Assembly: GCF_964340395.1 (NCBI RefSeq) | Contig: NC_135563.1 | Location: 1,562,501-1,602,500 of the forward strand | Length of the DNA: 40,000 bases | Source of the DNA: Glandiceps talaboti | Taxonomy: Eukaryota; Hemichordata; Enteropneusta; Spengelidae | Reading direction: 5' to 3' | Shown here: piece by piece, positions 1 through 14,523 of the stretch | Position numbering within the stretch: the first letter of the stretch is position 1 | Layout: each line of letters begins with the position of its first letter | Notes under the pieces: model-generated | What the model was told of the DNA's origin: nothing | Databases searched by the model: none | The model's input: the letters and a program-made list of their open reading frames with translations, nothing else | Program-made: the position numbers and the translations under genes

Positions 1-3000
1 GTTTATATCAATATTGATCAGTAAATCTACGCCAAAACCATATCAACACTGATCAGTAAATCTACGCCAAAACCATATCAATATATCAATATTGATCAGT
101 AAATCTACGCCAAAACCATATCAATATATCAACATTGATCAGTAAATCTACGCCAAAACCATATCAATATTGATCAGTAAATCTACGCCAAAACCATATC
201 ATTATATCAACATTGACCAGTAAATCTACGCCAAAACCATATCAATATATCAACATTGATCAGTAAATCTACGCCAAAACCATATCAATATATCAATATT
301 GATCAGTAAATCTACGCCAAAACCATATCAATATATCAACATTGATCAGTAATTCTACGCCAAAACCATATCAATATATCAATATTGATCAGTAAATCTA
401 CGCCAAAACCATATCAATATTGATCAGTAAATCTACGCCAAAACCATATCAACATTGACCAGTAAACCTACGGCTAAACCATATCAATATATCAACATTG
501 ATCAGTAAATCTACGCCAAAACCATATCAATATTGATCAGTAAATCTACGTCAAAACCATATCAATATATCAATATTGATCAGTAAATCTACGCAAAAAC
601 CATATCAACATTGATCAGTAAATCTACGTCAAAACCATATCAATATATCAATATTGATCAGTAAATCTACGACAAAACCATATCAATACATCAACATTGA
701 TCAATAAATCTACGCCAAAACCTTATCAATATATCAACATTGATCAATGAATCTACGCCAAAACTATATCAATATATCAACATTGATCAGTAAATCTACG
801 CCAAAACTATATCAATATATCAACATTGATCAGTAAATCTACGCCAAAACCATATCAATATTGATCAGTAAATCTACGCCAAAACCATATCAATATATCA
901 ACATTGATCAGTAAATCTACGCCAAAACCATATCATTATATCAACATTGACCAGTAAATCTACGCCAAAACCATATCAATATATCAACATTGATCAGTAA
1001 ATCTACGCCAAAACCATATCAATATATCAATATTGATCAGTAAATCTACGCCAAAACCATATCAATATATCAACATTGATCAGTAAATCTACGCCAAAAC
1101 CATATCAATATTGATTTGTAAATCTACGCCAAAACCATATCTACATTGACCAGTAAACCTACGGCTAAACCATATCAATATATCAACATTGATCAGTAAA
1201 TCTACGCCAAAACCATATCAATATTGATCAGTAAATCTACGTAAAAACCATATCAATATTGATCAGTAAATCTACGCCAAAAACATATCATTATATCAAC
1301 ATTCATCAGTAAATCTACGCCAAAACCATATCAATATATCAACATTGATCAGTAAATCTACGCCAAAACCATATCAATATATCAATATTGATCAGTAAAT
1401 CTACGCCAAAACCATATCAACACTGATCAGTAAATCTACGCCAAAACCATATCAATATATCAATATTGATCAGTAAATCTACGCCAAAACCATATCAATA
1501 TATCAACATTGATCAGTAAATCTACGCCAAAACCATATCAATATTGATCAGTAAATCTACGCCAAAACCATATCAATATATCAACATTGACCAGTAAATC
1601 TACGCCAAAACCATATCATTATATCCACATTGACCAGTAAATCTACGCCAAAACCATATCAATATATCAACATTGATCAGTAAATCTACGCCAAAACCAT
1701 ATCAATATATCAACATTGATCAGTAAATCTACGCCAAAACCATATCAATATTGATCAGTAAATCTACGCCAAAACCATATCAATATATCAACATTGATCA
1801 GTAAATCTACGCCAAAACCATATCATTATATCAACATTGACCAGTAAATCTACGCCAAAACCATATCAATATATCAACATTGATCAGTAAATCTACGCCA
1901 AAACCATATCAATATATCAATATTGATCAGTAAATCTACGCCAAAACCATATCAATATATCAACATTGATCAGTAAATCTACGCCAAAACCATATCAATA
2001 TTGATTTGTAAATCTACGCCAAAACCATATCTACATTGACCAGTAAACCTACGGCTAAACCATATCAATATATCAACATTGATCAGTAAATCTACGCCAA
2101 AACCATATCAATATTGATCAGTAAATCTACGTAAAAACCATATCAATATATCAATATTAATCAGTAATTCTACGCAAAAACCATATCAACATTGATCAGT
2201 AAATCTACGTCAAAACGATATCAATATATCAATATTGATCAGTAAATCTACTCCAAAACCATATCAATACATCAACATTGATCAATAAATCTACGCCAAA
2301 ACCTTATCAATATATCAACATTGATCAATAGATCTACGCCAAAACTATATCAATATATCAACATTGATCAGTAAATCTACGCCAAAACCATATCAATATA
2401 TCAATATTGACCAGTAAATCTACGCCAAAACCATATCAATATATCAATATTCATCAGTAAATCTACGCCAAAACCATATCAATATATCAACATTGATCAG
2501 TAAATCTACGCCAAAACCATATCAACATTGACCAGTAAATCTACGCCAAAACCATATCAATATATCAACATTGACAAGTAAATTTATGCCAAAACCATAT
2601 CAATACATCAACATTGATCAGTAAATCTACGCCAAAACCATATCAATACATCAACATTAATCAGTAAATCTACGCCAAAACCATATCATTATATCAACAT
2701 TGACCAGTAAATCTACGCCAAAACCATATCAATATATCAACATTGATCAGTAAATCTACGCCAAAACCATATCAATATATCAACATTGATCAGTAAATCT
2801 ACGCCAAAACAATATCAATATATCAACATTGATCAGTAAATCTACGCCAAAACCATATCAATATTGATCAGTAAATCTACGCCAAAACCATATCAACATT
2901 GACCAGTAAATCTACGCCAAAATCATATCAATATATCAACATTGATCAGTAAATCTACGCCAAAACCATATCAATATATCAATATTGATCAGTAAATCTA

Positions 3001-6000
3001 CGCCAAAACCATATCAATATTGATCAGTAAATCTACGCCAAAAACATATCATTATATCAACATTCATCACTAAATCTACGCCAAAACCATATCAATATAT
3101 CAACATTGATTAGTAAATCTACGCCAAAACCATATCAATATATCAATATTGATCAATAAATCTACGCCAAAACCATATCAATACTGATCAGTAAATCTAC
3201 GCCAAAACCATGTCAATATATCAACATTGACCAGAAAAACCATATCAATATATCAACATTAATCAGTAAATCTACGCCAAAACCATATCAATATATCAAT
3301 ATTGATCAGTAAATCTACGCCAAAACCATATCAATATATCAAAATTGACCAGTAAATCTACACCAAAACCATATCAACATATCAATTTGACCAGTAAATC
3401 TATGCCAAAACCATATCAATATATCAATATTCATCAGTAAATCTACGCCAAAACCATATCAATATATCAATTTTGATCAGTAAATCTATGCCAAAACCAT
3501 ATAAACATTGACCAGTAAATCTACGCCAAAACCATATCAACATTGACCAGTAAATCTACGCCAAAACCATATCAATATATCAACATTGACCAGTAAGTCT
3601 ACACCAAAACCATATCAATATATCAACATTGATCAGTAAATCTACTCCAAAACCATATCATTATATCAATATTGATCAGTAAATCTACGCCAAAACCATA
3701 TCAATATATCAACATTGATCAGTAAATCTATGCCAAAACCATATCAATATATCAATACTGATCAGTAAATTTACGCCAAAACCATATCATTATATCAATA
3801 TTGATCAGTAAATCTACGCCAAAACCATATCATTATATCAACATTGACCAGTAAATCTACGCCAAAACCATATCAATATATCAACATTGACCAGTAAGTC
3901 TACACCAAAACCATATCAATATATCAACATTGATCAGTAAATCTAGGCCAAAGCCATATCATTATATCAATATTGATCAGTAAATCTACGCCAAAACCAT
4001 ATCAATATATCAACATTGATCAGTAAATCTACGCCAAAACCATATCAACATTGACCAGTAAATCTACGCCAAAACCATATCAATATATCAACATTGATCA
4101 GTAAATCTACGCCAAAACCATATCAACATTGACCAGTAAATCTACGCCAAAACCATATCAATATAACAACATTGATCAGTAAATCTACGCCAAAACCATA
4201 TCAACATTGTCCAGTAAATCTACGCCAAAACCATATCAATATATCAATATTGATCAGTAAATCTACGCCAAAACCATATCAACACTGATCAGTAAATCTA
4301 CGCCAAAACCATATCAATATATCAATATTGATCAGTAAATCTACGCCAAAACCATATCAATATATCAACATTGATCAGTAAATCTACGCCAAAACCATAT
4401 CAATATTGATCAGTAAATCTACGCCAAAACCATATCATTATATCAACATTGACCAGTAAATCTACGCCAAAACCATATCAATATATCAACATTGATCAGT
4501 AAATCTACGCCAAAATCATATCAATATATCAATATTGATCAGTAAATCTACGCCAAAACCATATCAATATATCAATATTGACCAGTAAATCTACACCAAA
4601 ACCATATCAATATATCAACATTGATCAGTAAATCTACGCCAAAACCATATCAATATATCAATATTCATCAGTAAATCTATGCCAAAACCATATCAAAATT
4701 GATCAGTAAATCTACGCCAAAACTATATCAATATATCAATATTCATCAGTAAATCTACGCCAAAACCATATTTATATATCAACATTGAGCAGTAAATCTA
4801 CGCCAAAACCATATCAACATATCAATATTGATCAGTAAATCTACGCCAAAACCATATCAATATATATCAATATTGATCAGTAAATCTACGCCAAAACCAT
4901 ATCAATATATCAATATTGATCAGTAAATCTACGCCAAAACCATATCAATATATCAATATTGATCAGTAAATCTACGCCAAAACCATATCAATATATCAAC
5001 ATTGATCAGTAAATCTACGCCAAAACCATATCAATATATCAATATTGATCAGTAAATCTCCGCCAAAACCATGTCAATATATCAACATTGACAAGTAAGT
5101 CTATGCCAAACCATATCAATATATCAATATTGATCAGTAAACCTACGCCAAAACCATATCAATATATCAATATTGATCAGTAAATCTACGCCAAAACCAT
5201 ATCAATATATCAACATTGATCAGTAAATCTACGCCAAAACCATATCAATATATCAATATTGATCAGTAAATCTCCGCCAAAACCATATCAATATATCAAC
5301 ATTGACAAGTAAGTCTATGCCAAACCATATCAATATATCAATATTGATTAGTAAATCTACGCCAAAACCATATCAATATATCAGTATTAATCAGTAAAGC
5401 TACGCCAAAACCATATCATTATATCAATATTGACCAGTAATTCTACACCAAAACCATATCAATATATCAATATTAACCAGTAAATCTACGCCAAAACCAT
5501 ATCAATATTTATCAGTATATCTACGCCAAAACCATATCAATATATCAACATTGATCAGTAAATCTACGCCAAAACCATATCAATATATCAATATTGATCA
5601 GTAAATCTACGCCAAAACCATATCAACATTTCAACATTGATCAGTAAATCTACGCCAAAACCATATCAATATATCAATATTGACCAGTAAATCTACGCCA
5701 AAACTATATCAATATATCAATATTCATCAGTAAATCTACGCCAAAACCATATCAATATATCAACATTGATCAGTAATTCTACGCCAAAACTATATCAATA
5801 TATCAATATTGATCAGTAAATCTACGCCAAAACCATATCAATATATCAACATTGACTAGTAAATCTACGCAAAAACCATATCAACATTGATCAGTAAATC
5901 TACGCCAAAACCATATCAATATATCAACATTGATCGGTAAATCTATGCCAAAACTATATCATTATATCAACATTTATCAGTAAATATACGCCAAAACCAT

Positions 6001-9000
6001 ATCAATATATCAATATTGATCAGTAAATCTACGCCAAAACCATATCAATATATCAATATTGTTCAGTAAATCTATGCCAAAACCATAACATTATATCAAC
6101 ATTGACAAGTAAATCTATGCGCTATGCCAAAACCATATCATTATATCAACATTTATCAGTAAATCTACGCCAAAACCATATCACATATATCAATATTGAT
6201 CAGTAAATCTACGCCAAAACCATATCAATATATCAATATTGATCATTAAATCTACGCCAAAACCATATCAATATATCAATATTCATCATTAAATCTACGC
6301 CAAAACCATATCAATATATCAATATTCATCAGTAAATCTACGCCAAAACCATATCATATATAAATATTGATTAGTAAATCTACGCCAAAACCATATCAAT
6401 ATATATCAATATTGACCAGTAAATCTACGCCAAAACTATATCAATATATCAATATTGATCAGTAAATTTACGCCAAAACCATATCAATATATCAATATTG
6501 ACAAGTAAATCTATGCCAAAACCATATCATTATATGAACATTGACAACTAAATCTACGCCAAAACCATATGAATATATCAACATTGATCAGTAAATCTAC
6601 GCCAAAACCATATCATTATATCAACATTGATCAGTAAATCTACGCCAAAACCATATCGATATATCAATATTCATCAATAAATAGACGCCAAAACCATATC
6701 ATATATATCAACATTGATCAGTAAATCTACGCCAAAACCATATCAACATTGACAAGTAAATCTATGCCAAAACCATATCATTATATCAACATTGATCAGT
6801 AAATCTACGCCAAAACCATATCAACATTGACAAGTAAATCTACGCCAAAACCATATCAATATGTCAACATTGACCAGTAAATATATGCCAAAACCATATC
6901 AATATATCAGTATTGATCAGTAAATCTATGCCAAAACCATATCATTATATCAACATTGATCAGTAAATCTACGCCAAAACCATATCATTATATCAACATT
7001 GATCAGTAAATCTATGCCAAAACCATATCATTATATCAATATTGACCAGTAAATCTACGCCAAAGCCATATCAATATATCAATATTGATCAGTAAATCTA
7101 CGCCAAAACCATATCAACATTGAGCAGTAAATCTACGCCAAAACCATATCAATATATCAACATTGACCAGTAATTATATGCCAAAACCATATCAATATAT
7201 CAACATTGATCAGTAAATCTACGCCAAAACCATATCAACATTGATCAGTAAATCTACGCCAAAACCTTATCATTATATCAACATTGATCAGTAAATCTAC
7301 GCCAAAACCATATCATTATTGACCAGTAAATCTACGCCAAAACCATATCAACATTGATCAGTAAATCTACGCCAAAACCATATCAATATATATCAATATT
7401 GATCAGTCAATCTACGCCAAAACCATATCAATATATCAACATTGACAAGTAAATATATGCCAAAATCATATCATATATATCAATATTGATCAGTAAATCT
7501 ACGCCAAAACCATATCAATAAATCAACATTGATCAGTAAATCTACGCCAAAACCATATCAATATATCAACATTGACAAGTAAATCTACGCCAAAACCATA
7601 TCAATATATCAACATTGACAAGTAAATCTACGCCAAAACCATATCAATACATCAACATTGATCAGTAAATCTACGCAATAACCATATCAATATATCAACA
7701 TTGATCAGTAAATCTACGCAAAAACCATATCAACATTGATCAGTAAATCTACGCCAAAACCATATCAATATATATTAATATTGATCAGTAAATCTACGCC
7801 AAAACTATATCAATATATCAACATTGATCAATATATCTACGCCAAAACCTTATCATTATATCAATATTGACCAGTAAATCTATGCCAAAACCATATCAAT
7901 ATATCAACATTGATCAGTAAATCTACGCAAAACCATATCAATATATCAATATTGATCAGTAAATGTACGCCAAAACTATATCAATATATCAACATTGATC
8001 AGTAAATCTACGCCAAAACCATATCAATATATCAACATTCATCAGTAAATCTACGCCAAAACTATATCAATATATCAATATTGATCAGTAAATCTATGCC
8101 AAAACCTTATCAATATATCAATATTGATCAGTATATCTACGCCAAAACTATATCAATATATCAACATTCATCAGTAAATCTACGCCAAAACTATATCAAT
8201 ATATCAACATTGATCAGTAAATCTACGCCAAAACTATATCAATATATCAATATTGATCAGTAAATATACGCAAAAACTATATCAATATATCAATATTGAT
8301 CAGTAAATCTACGCCAAAACTATATCAATATATCAATATTGATCAGTAAATCTACGCCAAAACTATATCAATATATCAACATTGATCAGTAAATCTACGC
8401 CGAAACTATATCAATATATCAATATTGACCAGTAAATCTACGCTAAAACTATATCAATATATCAATATTGATCAGTAAATCTACGCCAAAACCATATCAA
8501 CATTGACCAGTAAATCTACGCCAAAACCATATCAATATATCAACATTGATCAGTAAATCTACGCCAAAACCTTATCAATATATCAACATTGATCAGTAAA
8601 TCTACGCAAAAACCATATCAACATATCAATATTGATCAGTAAATCTACGCCAAAACCATATCAATAAATCAATATTGACCAGTAAATCTACGCCAAAACC
8701 AAATCAATACATCAACATTGATCAGTAAATCTACGCCAAAACCATATCAATATATCAACATTCATCAGTAAATCTACGCCAAAACCATATCAATATATCA
8801 ATATTGATCAGTAAATAGACGCCAAAACCATATCAATATATCAATATTGATCAGTAAATCTACGCCAAAACCTTATCATTATATCAACATTGATCAGTAA
8901 ATCTACGCCAAAACCATATCAACATTGACCAGTAAATCTACGCCAAAACTATATCATTATATCAACATTGATCAGTAAATCTACGCCAAAACCTTATCAA

Positions 9001-10224
9001 TATATCAACATTCATCAGTAAATCTACGCCAAAACTATATCAATATATCAACATTGATCAGTAAATCTACGCCAAAACCATATCAACATTGACCAGTAAA
9101 TCTACGTCAAAACCATATCAATACATCAACATTGACAAGTAAATTTATGCCAAAACCATATCAATACATCAACATTGATCAGTAAATCTACGACAAAACC
9201 ATATCAATATATCAACATTGATTAGTAAATCAACGCCAAAACCATATCAATATATCAACATTGATCAGTAAATCTATGCCAAAACCATATCATATATCAA
9301 TATTGATCAGTAAATCTACGCCAAAACCATATCAATATATCAACATTGATCAGTAAATCTATGCCAAAACCATATCATATATCAATATTGATCAGTAAAT
9401 CTACGCCAAAACCATATCAATATATCAACATTGACCAGTGTAAATCTACGCCAAAACCATATCAATATTGATCAGTAAATCTACGCCAAAACCATATCAA
9501 TATATCAACATTGATCAGTAAATCTACGCCAAAACCATATTAATATATTAATATTGATCAGTAAATTTACGCCAAAACCATATCAATATATCAATATTGA
9601 TCATTAAATCTACGCCAAAGCCATATCAATATATCAATATTCATCAGTAAATCTACACCAAAACCATATCAATATATCAATATTCATCAGTAAATCTACG
9701 CCAAAACCATATCAATATATCAATATTGATCAGTAAATCTACGCCAAAACCATATCAATATATCAATATTGATCAGTAAATCTACGCCAAAACCATAGCA
9801 ATATATCAACATTGATCAGTAAATTTACGCCAAAACCATATTAATATATCAATATTGATCAGTAAATTTATGCCAAAACCATATCAATTTATCAATATTG
9901 ATCATTAAATCTACGCCAAAACCATATCAATATATCAATATTGATCAGTAAATCTACGCCAAAACCATATCAATATATCAATATTGATCAGTAAATCTAC
10001 GCCAAAACCATATCAATATATCAATATTCATCAGTAAATCTACGTCAAAACCATATCAACATTGACCAGTAAATCTACGCCAAAACCATATCAATATATC
10101 AACATTGACCAGTAAGTCTACTCCAAAACCATATCAATATATCAATATTGACCAGTAAATCTACGCCAAAACCATATCAATATATCAACATTGACCAGTA
10201 AGTCTACACCAAAACCTTATCAAT
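1..10224. repeat. Satellite array 1: 43-bp / 35-bp units
   Basis: The window starts inside this array, so its left end is unknown; the right end is a sharp change after CCTTATCAAT at about 10,224. The common unit is 43 bp and can be read as CCAAAACCATATCA, ATATATCA, ATATTGA, TCAGTAAATCTACG. A second form lacks the middle 8-bp block ATATATCA and is 35 bp. The spacing of successive TCTACG words (26, 61, 104) shows 35 then 43 directly. About 250 units are present. The second block alternates ATATTGA and ACATTGA; with ATATTGA the unit contains the perfect 12-bp palindrome ATCAATATTGAT. The consensus is about 28% GC, with C far commoner than G on this strand. Units vary by point changes, by 1-bp indels and at the single CpG. 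No transposase or tRNA-like part is visible. Because neither unit length is a multiple of three, short open frames inside it have no coding meaning. Confidence 0.97.
751..2149. repeat. Higher-order duplication inside array 1 (890-bp offset)
   Basis: Bases 751-1259 recur at 1641-2149, exactly 890 bp downstream, which equals fifteen 43-bp plus seven 35-bp units. By eye 841-1259 is identical to 1731-2149, with two CT/CC mismatches in the part before it. The copies share private variants: GATTTGTAAATC at 1112 and 2002, and the block ACCTACGGCTAAACC near 1157 and 2047. Flanking units diverge at once on both sides. Another near-identical pair is 5 to about 340 with 4241 to about 4576 (offset 4236; one mismatch seen). 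A smaller pair near 5057 and 5271 has offset 214, five units minus one base. Confidence 0.9.
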
Positions 10225-11628
10225 TAAGTTAAATAATTTGGATTCACGTTTTAACTCACAAAAGACTTCACCGATATATTCTCCTATCATGATCATGTTT
10301 GTAACAATTTACGTTTAGAGTAAGTATGTACGCACGGCTCAATTCCGATCCGGCTGCTTGTCAGGTGTTGGAAAAACGTACACGTCACATGCCGCTAATA
10401 CTCTTGGCAATGGCTATACCATTTAAACGGTTCAACAAAACACGCGTGCGTAAAATCCAGTGCATAAAATGACATTTAGATCAGCACTCGTGAAGCACTC
10501 TACACTACAACGGAGCCGTTAATAACATCCATAAGTACACTACAAAAGAAATTGATGCGTCCTTTGTCCCATCATTTTACAACGAAACTTATATTGTATA
10601 ATTATAGTCAATGATATGGCCATCGGTCTAAGGCAGAGATATGCTGAGAGAGCGTCGGGTCTTACCGCAAACACATATAACAACTTTGTGTCAACTATAA
10701 AGACAATAACAAAAGTGAATGTTTACGATATTGGTTACAAATCATAAGCAACGATAATTAGTGTACACCATGACGTTTTTGAAAGTACAATGAATCAAAA
10801 TGTCGAGAAATCGAAATACAGTGATTCTATTTTTTCTTCTTCCGTCTTCCTTGTCTTTGTTGCAATATTCATATATACGCAACCAAGAGAAAATGATAAC
10901 GAAGAGTCTTCATGATTTCAGTAAATACTATACACAAATGCTGCTATGTTAGAGTTAACGATTTTCCCGCCAAAATGTAATTCTTCTTCTGTCGTCACTT
11001 TTTGGCCTAGGTCATCTTGTATTTTAAGCTATCAGATCATTGTGATACTTCAAATACTCAATGGGTTCATTTGTTTGCATATTAATCAAAATGTAAGAAT
11101 CTATTTTTAAAAAGTCCAAAATTTCAGTATTATGTCCATGAAGAGGTTGAAAATCAATGTGTGAATTATTTAAAAACTGTTGATGACATCACTGACAAAT
11201 TATGTCGACTGGCGGTCTCTTATCGAGTTGAAAACATGCTTTGGCTTTAGCCATGTACGATTAACATGAAGACAATTCTGAGGCGATCTGATGTAAATTG
11301 AAGAAGAAATTGACACGGAAATTGATGCAGGGAAAAGCATCACTGTGTATAGACGTTTGCAGAAATGGGGGCAAGTAGCTTAAACAAGAGGCTATTTTGT
11401 GTACCATAATAATTAGTGCCGTTTGGTGGTGAGAATGACAGCCACAACTGTATCACTAAATGGAGACGTTTCCATGTCAAAGTAGTACACGGAACGTGCC
11501 AGAAATAAATGACGGCGAGTTATCAATATTTTGTAACTTGAATCAAAATGCACTACGTAGGAAATAAATGATACATGTCTTACGAAATTGGATATGAGGC
11601 TGGGAAATGGTTGTAAGCAAAAACTAGA
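10225..11628. other. Unique AT-rich DNA without recognised genes
   Basis: This begins abruptly where satellite 1 stops. It contains no long open frame on either strand and no tandem repeats. Short stretches between about 10,320 and 10,520 are less AT-rich and contain several CpGs, and a GTAAGTAT splice-donor-like word lies at about 10,320. No open exon can be tied to that word. I see no tRNA, no transposon ends and no reading frame that resembles a known family. Confidence 0.6.
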
Positions 11629-11690
11629 TTAGTCTATATTTGTCCATGCTTTGTTGATGGTGACTTCCCAATCTGTTGCCCTTGCAAATG
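11629..11690 (-). CDS. Possible terminal coding exon, weak
   Basis: An open frame on the minus strand covers 11,629-11,853. Its last part looks more protein-like than the rest: the final residues read FARATDWEVTINKAWTNID and then a TAA stop. Immediately upstream on the minus strand is a run of ten T followed by GTCAATACGAAG, a plausible polypyrimidine tract and 3' splice site, which would place the exon start at 11,690 in phase 1. Against it, no AATAAA was found in the few hundred bases downstream on this strand, and the segment is only 62 bp. I do not recognise the protein. It could equally be chance open frame in AT-rich DNA. Confidence 0.15.
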
Positions 11691-11853
11691 CTTCGTATTG
11701 ACAAAAAAAAACCTGTGTTATATATTCAGGAGTCTGATCAACAAATAGTTGAAAAATGTAAAATAAAATTTCCCCATTGAAACTTATGTTCGTATTTTTT
11801 TTTTCATCTCTCTGAAATGCATTTATCTTACAAATGAAAAGAAGGATATCCAT

Positions 11854-13289
11854 TATTGAGTTCCCTAGTGACTATATGGCCATACTTATTAAATTACGTC
11901 TCTAGTAAGGTGCTGTTAACAGCAGTAGACTTGGTTTAAAAGTACACGACACAGTCACACTTATTCACATACTTTCAGGACATTAACCACAAACCTTGGA
12001 GGAGTTTACTGTCATTACAAGTGCTAAAATTACGTCTTTGGTTAAGCACGTCTCTCCTATCTCACCTCACCCTGCTCAAGAAAAAGTTACGTTACTTTAC
12101 TTTAGCTTTGAACTGACACAAAACGTGCATTTTAAGTATCAGAAGTAAAAATATCAGGTGCATTGTTACGTACAAACAACGATATACCCCAACCACTATT
12201 CATACTGCTGCTCTCTGGAATAGTTAATGAAGACACGATCTAACCATGTCAATAATTCACTCACATACACCCTATACTTGATTAAAATCACGAAACTTAA
12301 TTTTTGAACAGCCTTCAGAAGACCCCAAGCCAGACATTTACCCTTGGGTATAAAAACTATCTTGATCCGCAAAATATGTACCTTGTTTCCGCTTGAAGTT
12401 GATTACGTAGTACTTACTTTGGATTAAAGTAACAGTGTGATTTTTTTCATTGTAATTATTTCGCGTCGGTTAAATACAAATACTCTTGGTTTGATCTTAT
12501 ATATATATATATTATGAAGAAATTGAAACCAAGGGTATTTTGTGTGTGTGCTTACCGGATGTCGGGATATATAGATACACAATGTCTTTTTTCTAGACCC
12601 GGTCTGATGAATGTCGTAGACCAACACAAAGACGGGTGAACGCCACGCGTCACAAAGACGGCGGCAAAGAGATCACTCTCATAATGAAATAATTAAATAT
12701 TGATTTTAATAAAGTATCATTTTTAGTTTGTAATTCCTTCATCTTCGACGAGTCGCAGGCCTAGGGCTGCAAACCAACGAAATAGACAGACATCTTCACC
12801 AGGCCGTTGCTGATTGCTGACGGACTGAAGAAGCTAACTGATTGGAATTTGTAGTCAATTCTTCCCTGTGTGCTCATCGCTTCATGGCCTGTGTATTATT
12901 GATTTGGAAATACAAAATTCCATTTTAGTTTTTGAACATTACACTGGGAGCAGATTAGGAATTAAAACACACATTTCCTCTAAAAGACGGCTTTTATCAT
13001 TTACCAATCGCTCAAAAGTGACTGATACAGTCTTAGTGTATTTTCATTCGATTGAATTGGTGGTTTCCGGCATCGCTCTCTCGTATTAATAAATGAATGA
13101 GAATGCTTATCGGTGGGCTCTCTCTTCGATAATGCATTATGCATGACTGCAAAACCAGACCGACAAAGCTTTCCTCTGTCTATCTGTTTCCAGTATCTTT
13201 AAAAGTGACAAATATAAATGTTAGCTCAGTCCGGGTCACATACGCGTATACTTTGGTTTGTTTAGATTGATGGGAAGAAATAGATTGAA
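11854..13289. other. Unique AT-rich non-coding DNA
   Basis: Two frames of about 70 residues occur (12,424-12,627 minus; 12,868-13,089 plus). Their composition is unremarkable, with no signal peptide, domain motif or matching splice signals, so they are not called. One small imperfect hairpin at 12,478-12,540 is listed separately. Nothing else is recognised. Confidence 0.55.
12478..12540. repeat. Short inverted repeat around a TA-rich loop
   Basis: The arms 12,478-12,492 (AAATACTCTTGGTTT) and 12,526-12,540 (AAACCAAGGGTATTT) are reverse complements except for one base. They are separated by 33 bp that includes a short (AT)n run. The arms do not extend further. This may be a relic of a small foldback element or a chance hairpin; no target-site duplication was found. 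Confidence 0.5.
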
Positions 13290-14014
13290 ATATAAATAGT
13301 TATACTGAAGTATGTACCAAATTATACTGAATTTGAAGATATAGCCTAATTACTGAAATAATTAATTGATATGCAAATGATCATTAAAACTAAAATTTAC
13401 ATTACAGAGCTTTTTTAGAAGCTGCGCACTTATGGTTGATGTGTGTAGTGAATTGCATTAAATTTGTAACGTGCATTATTGAGATTTAGCTTAACTATCG
13501 AATCTCATTAATTATGCAAATGACTCATTAAAACCAATCGTTACATCAATAAGCTTTATGAGACATGCACCCTGGTATCATGAATGAATGTACGTACCAA
13601 ATTATATAGAACGTGATGCTTGCACTCTTCATCTAGCCTAATTACATGACTAATTAAAACTAAATGCTACATCACCAAGCTTTTCAGGATATGTTCCACT
13701 TTCTTTTTCTGAACTATGTACCAAATTATTTTCAAGTTGAAGCGTAATCATTAATTATGCAAATGAGGCATTAAAAGTACAAGCTATATTATCACACTTT
13801 ATATGAAAAATGCACTTTGTTATCATCAATGTATTGAATTTGAAGGGTGTGCTTTTAGGATATAGCCTAATTGCCGAAAACCATTTATTATGCAAATGGT
13901 CATTAATATTTACGGAATGTTTACCGGACTCTAATCAGTTCTAGCTATTACCCAAAGGAAATGTGCACCAAATTACGTTTGAACAGAGCCAGCCGTTTTG
14001 GAGAAAACTATTAC
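13290..14014 (+). repeat. Diverged ~130-bp tandem repeat with ATGCAAAT octamers (copy A)
   Basis: About five diverged copies follow one another, each with the same order of words: GTACCAAATTAT, a TTGAAG-like stretch, TATAGCCTAATTA, TTAATTATGCAAATGA, CATTAAAA, a TACATCA / AAGCTTT stretch, then a GCACT..TATCAT stretch. Perfect ATGCAAAT octamers lie at 13,371, 13,514, 13,757 and 13,890; the copy near 13,645 has lost its octamer. Copy length is about 113-143 bp. The block ends in CCGTTTTGGAGAAAA and runs directly into the CAGA microsatellite, so block and microsatellite appear to be one element. A reverse-oriented relative lies at 19,890-20,420. Weaker octamer-like words occur at about 15,215 and 15,480. 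No protein is encoded. Confidence 0.75.
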
Positions 14015-14212
<198 letters not shown>

Positions 14213-14237
14213 AGACACGCACACATACACGCATATA

Positions 14238-14241
<4 letters not shown>

Positions 14242-14327
<86 letters not shown>
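14242..14327. repeat. (TA)n microsatellite
   Basis: An uninterrupted alternating TA tract of about 86 bp. It lies just after the CAGA tract and 56 bp before the left arm of the large hairpin. Confidence 0.97.
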
Positions 14328-14328
<1 letters not shown>

Positions 14329-14383
14329 CTCGATGAGTATCAATCTGCTAAGACAGTGCTCTATACCGCAGTGGCAGAGCGCA

Positions 14384-14523
14384 ATAGTTTTGGTAGTACT
14401 GGAACTCTTTCTTGGTTGTAACTCAGAGTTTCACGCATTGTGCGATCATCAGACAACTGACTGATGATCGCACAATGCGTGAAACTCCGAGTTACAACCA
14501 AGAAAGAGTTCCAGTACTACCAA

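Noticed and set aside
8081-8263. 60-codon open frame inside array 1
   Set aside because: It is made wholly of 43-bp units read through successive frames; peptide words YQYINIDQ simply mirror the repeat. No start context or neighbours support a gene.
1-10224. CRISPR-like array of repeats
   Set aside because: There are no unique spacers: units abut head to tail, and the surrounding DNA is eukaryotic in character.
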